DNA of 12,025 nucleotides from assembly GCA_947565485.1 (NCBI GenBank), contig CANOGG010000010.1, forward strand, positions 1 through 12,025. Direction: 5' to 3'. Below, in pieces: positions 6,230 through 12,025 of the stretch. The translations under genes were made by a program, and so were the position numbers. Source of the stretch: an uncultured Mycoplasma sp. Lineage in GTDB: Bacteria; Bacillota_I; Bacilli_A; RF39; UBA660. Position 1 is the stretch's first letter. Every line of letters begins with the position of its first letter. The notes under the pieces are model-generated. The model saw nothing but the letters and a program-made list of their open reading frames with translations, did no database searches and was not told the DNA's origin.

Positions 6230-7794
6230 CTAATTTTAAAAGTCTTTGGAGCAAGCCACCTAACTAAAGCCAAAGATACCAAAATATAACCAATACTAAA
6301 TATAATCATCAAAAGCCCAAAACTCATCGTCTGAAACCTCCATGTCGAAACATAAAAACACACCAAATATGTAACTCCATAAACTATCTTATACGAAATA
6401 CTCTTCATCTCTGACTTTTGATTATATGGCTGCCATAAATAATACATCACTAAATAATGTCCTGAAAATATTACACTCATCGCCATCACTCCCCCAAACA
6501 ATATTATATAATTCCAACTATTATTTGAGCCTCCACTTAACAAAAGTAACAACTCTAACCCCAAACCAATAAAGAAAGCTAGTCTTGCATTATAACTTAC
6601 CACCATTTTAAGCCTCTCTTTAAACAAACTAATAATCGCTTTTGGCCTCCTCATCACTCTATAAGTTAAGAGACTATAATCTGAATTCATAAACATCGTC
6701 TCTGTCATAACTCCCCCTAGATTAAAAAAATACATCACAAAAACCATATAAGGAAAAGTAAAGAGCAATAACTCATTAACAACTATCTTTATATTTGGAA
6801 ATAGAAAAATAAGTATAATAACTACCGAAAAGAACCCCACTATAAGTGTTACTTGTCTTCTAACTAATCTTAAAAATACTCTTCTATGTCTTTCTAAAAA
6901 CAAATCATGATAATATTGATAACCTTCTTTTCTACTCTGAAATTGCCCGTTACTTTCTATTCTTCTAGCAACAAACTTTCTAAATCGTGTGTTTCCATCC
7001 TCATCCTCTAGAACTTGACCATCAAAAGAAGCAAAAATCTCTTTATACATTCCTTTATAATCTCCAAAATTATGTATCTTAACTAAACTATATAATCCCA
7101 CGAGTATTGCCCCACTAAACAGAACCATAAATAATTTGAGTGACACAACTATCTTAAAGTATAATAATATACCTCCCACTAAAAACATCACCCCCACCAC
7201 AAACCAGCCTCCAACTCCTTGATTATTTTCCGCTCTAACTACTCCTGTAAGCTGGTATTTACGTATATGTAAATACGCAACCATGACTTTTAAAGCCCCT
7301 ACAAAAAATGGAATAACAAACACCAGATAAAAAGGCAAATCAATTCTTCCCCCAAGTATGGCCAGAACTAAACCTAACCCCCCAATTAACTTAACTAAAT
7401 TATAATAATAATTACTTTTTACATAATCACAAGACTTCATATGCATAACCATCAAAGCATAATACTTCTCTTTTTCTATATTAAACATATAAGTATTTAA
7501 AAAAGCTCCTATTACCGTCAAAAAAACTATCATATGTAAAAATACCTCTACCTGATTACTCTGAAACATCCTACATACTGTTATGAGACTTAAGATATAA
7601 AAAAACTTCACATAAAACATTCTAAGTAACTCTCTTAAAGCCCTTATAACATTAGCAAACCCTATAACAATTTTTTTACTATACCAATTACCATTTATAT
7701 TTCGTAAAATAGGCATTGAAAAAATCATATAAATAATTCTATTTACCATATATGTATTCCAAAACTTCCAAGATAAACTAAATGTTCTAAGCAT
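6226..7794 (-). CDS. Polytopic ABC transporter permease subunit (about 12 TM)
   Basis: The protein has 522 residues, and its ATG starts one base after the stop of the ATPase gene, so the pair is almost certainly co-translated and forms one transporter. About 12 hydrophobic segments occur in two blocks: six between about 60 and 238, then a charged cytoplasmic region (about 240-310, rich in Arg/Glu), then six from about 312 to 513. Motifs such as MNSDYSLLTYR (369-379), RRPKAIISLFKERLK (382-396) and the C-terminal WLAPKTF resemble those I recall in an uncharacterised family of Clostridia/Firmicutes ABC permeases found beside this kind of ATPase. Direction and substrate are unknown. The architecture suggests an exporter-like ABC-2 system, but this is inference. 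It has no sequence likeness to the Bce permease downstream. Confidence 0.7.
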   Translation of the reverse strand: MLRTFSLSWKFWNTYMVNRIIYMIFSMPILRNINGNWYSKKIVIGFANVIRALRELLRMFYVKFFYILSLITVCRMFQSNQVEVFLHMIVFLTVIGAFLNTYMFNIEKEKYYALMVMHMKSCDYVKSNYYYNLVKLIGGLGLVLAILGGRIDLPFYLVFVIPFFVGALKVMVAYLHIRKYQLTGVVRAENNQGVGGWFVVGVMFLVGGILLYFKIVVSLKLFMVLFSGAILVGLYSLVKIHNFGDYKGMYKEIFASFDGQVLEDEDGNTRFRKFVARRIESNGQFQSRKEGYQYYHDLFLERHRRVFLRLVRRQVTLIVGFFSVVIILIFLFPNIKIVVNELLLFTFPYMVFVMYFFNLGGVMTETMFMNSDYSLLTYRVMRRPKAIISLFKERLKMVVSYNARLAFFIGLGLELLLLLSGGSNNSWNYIILFGGVMAMSVIFSGHYLVMYYLWQPYNQKSEMKSISYKIVYGVTYLVCFYVSTWRFQTMSFGLLMIIFSIGYILVSLALVRWLAPKTFKIR

Positions 7795-7795
7795 C

Positions 7796-8494
7796 TTACT
7801 CCTCCATCAAAGCATCCATTATCTTCTTCTTAAAATTCTTACTATTCGTCGCATCTTTTTCTGTCTTTTGTAAAATCCCTTTACTTAAAACAACTATCTC
7901 ATCACACAAATCCATTGCTAACTCCATAATATGCGTCGAAAAAATAATAATATGATCTTCTTTTAAATGTTTCAAATTCTCTTTCATCTCTTCCGCGACC
8001 ACGACATCAAACGAAGTTAAAGGCTCATCAAGTAACAATATTTTCGGGTTTAAAATAAAATACGCCAGCATCTGCATCTTATTCTGCATTCCAAGTGAAA
8101 AATCTTTCAGCAATTTATCCCGGTCTAAAATACTTATTTTCATAAAATCTAAATACTCATCGACACTTTTTTTATTATGAATATTATCTTTATTTATATC
8201 GATAAAAAACTTCACAAACTCCCTCGCAGTCAAAAATTCTGGCACTCGCGGAACCGCTAGCACATACCCAATATTCTCACTCATAATTTCTTCTCTTACT
8301 TCTCCATCTCTTAAATATATCTCGCCACCATCCTTTTTTATATCCTCATTAATACAGTTAAATAATGTTGTCTTACCAGCTCCATTTCTTCCTAACAAGC
8401 CATAAATTTTTCCTGTATGAAACGTAAAATTTACATTATTTAAAACTTGATGGGTTCCAAATTTCTTTTCAACATTTTTTAACACTAACTCCAT
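7796..8494 (-). CDS. ABC transporter ATP-binding protein with an atypical Q-loop
   Basis: The protein has 232 residues from an ATG preceded by GGTGAAGAG. It carries Walker A GRNGAGKT (35-42), the signature FSLGMQNKM (132-140, replacing LSGGM), Walker B ILLLDE (152-157), the D-loop region SFDV (161-164) and the switch His188 in FSTHIM. Where most ABC ATPases carry a Q-loop Gln, or Glu in some ABC-2 exporters, this one reads IGYVLAVPRVPEFLTAREF (75-93) with no Gln/Glu at the usual place. This may be a trait of the family paired with this permease type rather than a defect, because all catalytic motifs are present. A weak promoter (TTGTCT at 8531-8536 and AATAGT at 8508-8513, 17-base spacer) overlaps the preceding terminator. 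The substrate is unknown. Confidence 0.88.
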   Translation of the reverse strand: MELVLKNVEKKFGTHQVLNNVNFTFHTGKIYGLLGRNGAGKTTLFNCINEDIKKDGGEIYLRDGEVREEIMSENIGYVLAVPRVPEFLTAREFVKFFIDINKDNIHNKKSVDEYLDFMKISILDRDKLLKDFSLGMQNKMQMLAYFILNPKILLLDEPLTSFDVVVAEEMKENLKHLKEDHIIIFSTHIMELAMDLCDEIVVLSKGILQKTEKDATNSKNFKKKIMDALMEE

Positions 8495-8520
8495 ATTCTC
8501 TTCACCAACTATTCATATAT

Positions 8521-8553
8521 TTAAAAATGTAGACAAATAACTTTATCTACATT
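8521..8553 (-). terminator. Strong rho-independent terminator after the cold-shock gene
   Basis: On the minus strand AATGTAGATAAA pairs over 12 positions (one G-T wobble) with TTTGTCTACATT (8526-8553) around a 4-base loop, and a T run follows into 8521. It lies 12 bases after the cold-shock stop codon and upstream of the ABC genes, so it separates the two units. The downstream arm also contains TTGTCT, a possible -35 for the ABC genes. Confidence 0.85.
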
Positions 8554-8565
8554 CTCTAAATTTCT

Positions 8566-8778
8566 CTACATTTTTTTGACATTTATTGCTCTAACTTTTG
8601 TTTTATCTTTTGGGTCATCTTCAATATCAAAAGACACAACATCACCATCATTTAATGACTTAAAGCCTTGCGCATCAATCGCTGAATAATGAACAAATAT
8701 ATCTTTTTTTGTTTCATCATCAGTAATAAATCCAAAACCTTTTTCACTATTAAAGAACTTTACAATTCCCTTATGCAT
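8566..8778 (-). CDS. csp: Cold-shock domain protein (CspA family)
   Basis: The protein has 70 residues, the normal length for a single cold-shock domain. It starts at ATG with a very strong TAAGGAGGT 8-9 bases upstream. RNP1 is KGFGFI (13-18) and RNP2 is DIFVHYS (26-32), giving the aromatic surface that binds single-stranded RNA and DNA. In this family the protein melts RNA secondary structure, either constitutively or in the cold. It appears monocistronic: a -10-like TATAAT lies upstream and a strong terminator downstream. The 5' leader is about 34 bases if that -10 is right, much shorter than the long thermosensor leader of E. coli cspA, so regulation of that type is not supported. The exact paralogue name cannot be told from sequence. 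Confidence 0.95.
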   Translation of the reverse strand: MHKGIVKFFNSEKGFGFITDDETKKDIFVHYSAIDAQGFKSLNDGDVVSFDIEDDPKDKTKVRAINVKKM

Positions 8779-8918
8779 TTTTATCTTACCTCCTTACATA
8801 ACCATTTCCTCAGACTATTATATAAAGAAATAGAATAACCTAATTAGAAATACAACCTTACAATAACATTATTTTACTAAAAAGTAAACTCCTTTTTCTC
8901 AAACTTTACATATTTATC
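8779..8918 (-). promoter_or_regulatory. Cold-shock gene upstream region with a -10 element and strong ribosome binding site
   Basis: This is a 140-base gap between the TfoX-like and cold-shock genes. On the minus strand it carries TATAAT at 8817-8822 and TAAGGAGGT at about 8788-8796. No clear -35 lies 16-18 bases before the TATAAT. A small hairpin TTTACT/AGTAAA with a 4-base loop (8873-8888) lies upstream of the promoter and might weakly end the TfoX-like transcript, but no T run follows it on that strand. I see no small ORF worth calling. Confidence 0.45.
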
Positions 8919-9233
8919 TTACTTTTTCTTTTTCTTCGGAACTGGTATTACCTGAAGAAGTATTCGCACTACTTCTAAAGCCTTATCTTTCTCTTCAATA
9001 TCTAAAATATAATGCTCTTTTGCTCCCTTATAAGGACAACCTCGACTAGCATCGTGCATCAATTCCTCTAATTCTTTAATAATTTTCACATAAACTGTAT
9101 TATCGCACACTGTTAAAACTGGCTTATCATTCACATAAACCATATACTCGCCAAACATTTTTCGATATCTTACATCCCCTACTTCTTTTATCTCTTCTGT
9201 AACATAATCTATATAATCACTAGAAGTTGCCAT
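8919..9233 (-). CDS. TfoX/Sxy N-terminal domain protein
   Basis: The protein has 104 residues from an ATG with AAGGAGTG 6 bases upstream. It matches the TfoX N-terminal domain: a short N-terminal helix, RKMFGEYMVYVNDKPVL (24-40) with the conserved MFGxY motif, then VYVK (47-50) and a Cys-Pro-Tyr turn (66-68), ending in a lysine-rich tail. The C-terminal domain found in the gamma-proteobacterial competence regulator TfoX/Sxy is absent. Stand-alone N-domain proteins of about 100-110 residues are common in Firmicutes and their role is not established, so a competence function should not be assumed. The start lies 17 bases after the SanA-like gene, suggesting the two are co-transcribed. Confidence 0.85.
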   Translation of the reverse strand: MATSSDYIDYVTEEIKEVGDVRYRKMFGEYMVYVNDKPVLTVCDNTVYVKIIKELEELMHDASRGCPYKGAKEHYILDIEEKDKALEVVRILLQVIPVPKKKKK

Positions 9234-9250
9234 TTAATCACTCCTTAAAA

Positions 9251-9856
9251 TTAATTTTTATAAGCTGGCTTCATTTTCCCCAAACTCCACCAAAAATCTT
9301 TATTTCTTGCTAATATTTCTCTAAGCTTCCACCCAACTTGACCCTTATAATCATGTAATGTTGCACCTACACCCACAGCTTCTAAACCCAAACTATCTGC
9401 AATATATAATGCCCGATATAAATATTCTTCTTGAGCCACAATTACAATTCTTTTAAGTTTATAAATATTTTTCAATCTATAAATGACATCATAAGTTGAA
9501 CTTGCTACTTGCTCCCTAAAAATATTATTTTCTGCTACCCCCTCTTGAATAAGAATATTTACTATACCACTTCCTCCAACAATTATCTTAGGTGCTACTC
9601 CTTTTCTAAATAGTGTGGCACCCACTAAAGCCCGATCAAGCACCATCGCATTACTTTCCTTGTTTTTCTCACTAACTCCCAAAATAACAATAGCCTCATA
9701 ATTCTCTAACCCCTGGTAACTTTTCTCTACTAATTTTCTTGACCTAAATACCACCCATAAATTAATACTCAAGGCCAATATAACCGCAACTATTAAAATT
9801 CCTACTAACCATCTAAAATAAATTTTAAATATCATTTTTTTAGGATATTCCCTCAA
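9251..9856 (-). CDS. SanA/YdcF-like DUF218 membrane protein
   Basis: The protein has 201 residues from TTG, or 194 from the in-frame ATG at 9835, which begins more naturally just before the membrane helix. One N-terminal segment lies at about 17-37. A DUF218 domain follows, with the first strand YEAIVILGVS (53-62), the DRALVGATLFRKGVAPKIIVGGSG region (74-97), STYD (120-123), and AQEEYLYRALYIADSLGLEAVGVG (141-164), the equivalent of the TQEFHLPRAL segment in SanA. E. coli SanA contributes to envelope barrier function and vancomycin exclusion at high temperature; the biochemical activity is unsettled, so an envelope role is only inferred. It starts 16 bases after the Cys-tailed protein gene and belongs to the same transcript. 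The start region contains a possible leader mini-ORF. Confidence 0.85.
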   Translation of the reverse strand: MREYPKKMIFKIYFRWLVGILIVAVILALSINLWVVFRSRKLVEKSYQGLENYEAIVILGVSEKNKESNAMVLDRALVGATLFRKGVAPKIIVGGSGIVNILIQEGVAENNIFREQVASSTYDVIYRLKNIYKLKRIVIVAQEEYLYRALYIADSLGLEAVGVGATLHDYKGQVGWKLREILARNKDFWWSLGKMKPAYKN

Positions 9857-9863
9857 AAATCAT
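9840..9863 (-). other. Possible 7-codon leader mini-ORF before the SanA-like gene
   Basis: The best Shine-Dalgarno in this junction, AGGTGG, lies 5 bases before an ATG at 9863. That ATG opens a frame reading MIFEGIS and then TAA. The stop is 4 bases before the in-frame ATG (9835) of the SanA-like gene, a geometry that permits ribosome re-initiation. The alternative start TTG (9856) sits about 12 bases from the same AGGTGG. This is seen in sequence, but translation of the mini-ORF is inference. Confidence 0.3.
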
Positions 9864-9872
9864 CACTTCCAC

Positions 9873-11474
9873 CTAATTTGTATTACTACAAGTTACTCTC
9901 TGCTCATTACCATTTTTATCCATATATTTACATATACAAAAATCATCCACACAAGCACAATCTTTCACAAGTTTACACTTTACTTCTAAAGCTTGAACTT
10001 TAAAACTATTGATAAAATTTTTAATTCCCTCATAAATAATTGAATCTCCAAAAACTTTACGCAAATTACTATTTATTACACTCTCATCTAAATTCTCCGC
10101 CTTTACTACAGATGATACATCTTCACTTGCTATCTCGCCTCCAATTTGCGTTGTATTATCAAGTTCTATTTTAAAATTATTTTGAACCCTATCATAACTA
10201 AAATTCCCATCTAATGCTAATTTCAAAGTCTGCCGTTTACCACCTATTTTTTTTCGTTCTAATTGACCCTTGACATTAAGCCCTAAACCTCCAACACTCA
10301 CGTCTACATCAATATTATAGGTATCACCATTTAAACTTATTTCTCCCTTAGCAATCTCTGTATTTCCCACTTTAACTAATATATCATTGTAATTATTTTC
10401 ATTAACTAAACTAAAAATTCCTTCTTCAAAATTAATTTTTAACTCTTTTACCTTATCTAAAACCCCAAAACTTAATATTTCATCTTCTCCCACATAAAGA
10501 CTTACTCCTACAACAGTATTAACAAGCCCTTTCGTATAAATAACCACTTTCATTTCTTGAAGCTTATTAATTATACTTTTATCACTAGCCCATTTTTTTA
10601 ACTGACTATCTACTTCTTTCTTAGAAATACCCAAGATACTTGCTAAGCTATCCATCGCATTATTATCTTCCCTTAAAGCCTTTAATAATCCCTTATACTT
10701 CTTTTCTACTAATTCTTTACTAAGAACATAATTATTTCGATTAACTTTCAAAGTCTTATTTTTTATTTTAAAAGTCCCTTTATCATGTGAAATATTACTC
10801 TTCTCAATATTACTACCCACATAATCTTTAAAAACTTCCAAAATATTTAAAACGTCATTATAATCTATTCTTTTCTTAAAAAATTGCCCTAAAATTTCAT
10901 CTTCTGATAATAATATAGGTTTATCATAAATATTATCTAATTTTGTATAAACATTTCCCTCTTTTAAAATAGCTTTCCAGTTTAACAAGGTTCCATTATT
11001 TTTCTTAATCTCCAAATTCCCACTAAACTCTTCATTTTTTGCCTTCCAATTAATTCCATAATCATAATTATATTCTCCAAGTTCCATTACTTTCGCTATT
11101 TCTGTCGTTATTTTAAAACTTCCTGTACTTCTAAATATATCTTCTTCTGGATTATAGTCAAGTCTTTTTTTATCTAATATTACCAAATAATCTTTTACAT
11201 AAGAAAAACCTCTATCAAGCGTTTTTGTATAAATTTTATAAGGCGACGTAAAAACTTCTGTTAAACCAAACACAACTCCCACTAATATTACTAACCCTAT
11301 TACAACTATCAAAACCATTATTCCAACATAGCTCTTTGACTTTTGTTCTTTTTTCTCTTTATATGGCTCAGGCTCTGGCACATAATTATTCATCATCGCA
11401 TCATCTAAATTAGAATTATCATCCTCTGGCATAAAAAATCTATTTCTACCACCATTACTCTTATCTTCAAACAT
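9873..11474 (-). CDS. Membrane-anchored exported protein of unknown function with a Cys-rich C-terminal tail
   Basis: The protein has 533 residues from the ATG at 11474, chosen because GAGGGTG lies 6 bases upstream; a GTG at 11483 would add 3 residues and overlaps that motif. The layout is an acidic, Asn-rich cytoplasmic N-terminus (1-37), a Lys/Glu cluster, one membrane helix at about 49-71, then a large extracytoplasmic part of about 460 residues. The latter has many alternating hydrophobic/polar stretches suggesting beta structure (about 105-190 and 325-445) and a helical, Lys-rich middle. The last 35 residues hold six Cys, including CAC and CIC pairs (CACVDDFCICKY), in a region otherwise poor in Cys, consistent with a small disulfide or metal-binding module. 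I do not recognise the family. It heads a transcript with the SanA-like and TfoX-like genes, so an envelope-associated role is possible. Confidence 0.75.
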   Translation of the reverse strand: MFEDKSNGGRNRFFMPEDDNSNLDDAMMNNYVPEPEPYKEKKEQKSKSYVGIMVLIVVIGLVILVGVVFGLTEVFTSPYKIYTKTLDRGFSYVKDYLVILDKKRLDYNPEEDIFRSTGSFKITTEIAKVMELGEYNYDYGINWKAKNEEFSGNLEIKKNNGTLLNWKAILKEGNVYTKLDNIYDKPILLSEDEILGQFFKKRIDYNDVLNILEVFKDYVGSNIEKSNISHDKGTFKIKNKTLKVNRNNYVLSKELVEKKYKGLLKALREDNNAMDSLASILGISKKEVDSQLKKWASDKSIINKLQEMKVVIYTKGLVNTVVGVSLYVGEDEILSFGVLDKVKELKINFEEGIFSLVNENNYNDILVKVGNTEIAKGEISLNGDTYNIDVDVSVGGLGLNVKGQLERKKIGGKRQTLKLALDGNFSYDRVQNNFKIELDNTTQIGGEIASEDVSSVVKAENLDESVINSNLRKVFGDSIIYEGIKNFINSFKVQALEVKCKLVKDCACVDDFCICKYMDKNGNEQRVTCSNTN

Positions 11475-11497
11475 TACAAACACCCTCTACTAATAAT

Positions 11498-11526
11498 ATT
11501 GTACCATACTTTCTTTTTATTTTAAA
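11498..11526 (-). promoter_or_regulatory. Sigma-A promoter with extended -10 for the Cys-tailed protein operon
   Basis: On the minus strand the -35 is TTTAAA (11521-11526, 4 of 6) and the -10 is TACAAT (11498-11503, 5 of 6) with the TGn extension (TGG directly before it), separated by exactly 17 bases. The predicted start near 11491 leaves a leader of about 17 bases that contains the ribosome binding site. The -35 directly abuts the stop codon of the upstream gene. Confidence 0.7.
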
Positions 11527-12025
11527 CTATCTTTTCTCACTGATTAACTCACTTAAATAAACAATCTCCAAATCTTTAAACTTTACTTCTCGAAGTATCA
11601 CGCTAACATCATCCAAACTAACTCCATTCTCTATTTTCACAATACTACCATTACTTATCTCTTTTTTCACATCTAACAAATTAGTCTTCGTTAAAACTAG
11701 ACTCGGCTCTACTAAAAAATTCCGCTGCTTTCTACAAACATCTTTATTGCTTTCTTTTATCACACATATATGCTTATTTTCTTTATTGAGATTTAAACTA
11801 TTTTGCAATGCCCTAAAATTTTCATCTTCATCATTTATCGGTTCTAAAAAACTTCCACTCTTATAATCTTTCATCGTAACAAGTTCTGATGCTTTAATAT
11901 TTTTCTCTCGAAAATAATCACTAATTTCTCCCCTACTCACAATAAAACTTACTCTTTTTTGCTTATTATTACCATATTTTATAATTTTATCTCGATTATC
12001 ATCTACCGAAACTTTTGGCTTAACC
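11527..12025 (-). CDS. Partial gene, 3' end only; unrecognised protein, faintly polysaccharide-deacetylase-like C-terminus
   Basis: The reading frame is open from the right window edge to a TAG stop, giving about 165 visible C-terminal residues. An internal GTG (11940) could look like a start, but upstream codons remain open and protein-like (for example DNRDKIIKYGNNKQKRVSFIV), so the gene most likely begins outside the window. The visible part is soluble-looking, Lys/Glu/Asn-rich and without membrane helices. The last 50 residues (ISNGSIVKIENG, then KFKDLEIVYLSELISE) recall the final strand and helix of NodB-type polysaccharide deacetylases, where a GSIILLHD-like strand is followed by G(Y/F)xFVxLSEL. 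The catalytic His/Asp are not visible here, so this is only a weak suggestion. Confidence 0.5.
   Translation of the reverse strand, partial: VKPKVSVDDNRDKIIKYGNNKQKRVSFIVSRGEISDYFREKNIKASELVTMKDYKSGSFLEPINDEDENFRALQNSLNLNKENKHICVIKESNKDVCRKQRNFLVEPSLVLTKTNLLDVKKEISNGSIVKIENGVSLDDVSVILREVKFKDLEIVYLSELISEKR

Noticed and set aside
8872..8890. Terminator after the TfoX-like gene
   Set aside because: The TTTACT/AGTAAA hairpin is followed on the minus strand by ATAATG rather than a T run, and the stem is only 6 A/T-rich pairs.
8779..8918. Cold-shock thermosensor leader RNA
   Set aside because: The predicted leader is about 34 bases, too short for a cspA-type structured leader, and no alternative distant promoter was clear.
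8919..9233. Competence regulator tfoX/sxy
   Set aside because: Only the N-terminal domain is present. Stand-alone N-domain proteins in Firmicutes have no established competence role.
11527..11940. Complete 137-residue protein starting at GTG 11940
   Set aside because: The frame stays open upstream to the window edge with protein-like sequence, and no ribosome binding site precedes the GTG. It is better read as the end of a longer gene.

Overview
The window reads as chromosomal DNA of a low-GC Firmicute using the standard genetic code: TGA ends the response-regulator gene and TGG encodes Trp. The genes are AT-rich, closely packed, preceded by AGGAGG-like ribosome binding sites and often separated by short hairpins followed by T runs. 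The gene families (Bce-type peptide-antibiotic ABC module, Rpn-type nuclease, SanA-like DUF218 protein, TfoX N-domain protein, cold-shock protein) would suit a gut-associated Bacilli, Erysipelotrichia or Clostridia lineage. That placement is inference. All genes are on the minus strand except one convergent Rpn-family gene at the left end.

Layout in minus-strand transcription order, from the right edge. (1) 12025-11527: the 3' part of an unrecognised gene cut by the window edge. (2) 11474-9873: a membrane-anchored exported protein with a Cys-rich tail, behind a good sigma-A promoter, followed by a SanA/YdcF-like DUF218 membrane protein and a TfoX N-domain protein. (3) 8778-8566: a monocistronic cold-shock protein ending in a strong terminator. 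(4) 8494-6226: a two-gene ABC transporter (ATPase plus a permease with about 12 membrane segments) closed by a hairpin/T-run. (5) 6157-3427: the ATPase and permease of a Bce-type transporter, the permease split by a one-base frameshift. (6) 3367-1108: its OmpR-type response regulator, a histidine kinase broken by an internal deletion, and a two-TM protein of unknown function. (7) On the plus strand, an Rpn/PD-(D/E)XK nuclease-like gene runs toward the block and shares a bidirectional terminator with it.

In an intact Bce module the permease binds a peptide antibiotic. The intramembrane-sensing kinase monitors the transporter and phosphorylates the regulator, which raises transporter expression. 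Here the permease and the kinase are both interrupted, while the ATPase and regulator remain intact. The most notable observation is therefore an antimicrobial-peptide sensing and detoxification module that appears to be decaying. I found no CRISPR array, tRNA, rRNA, insertion sequence or convincing new defence system.
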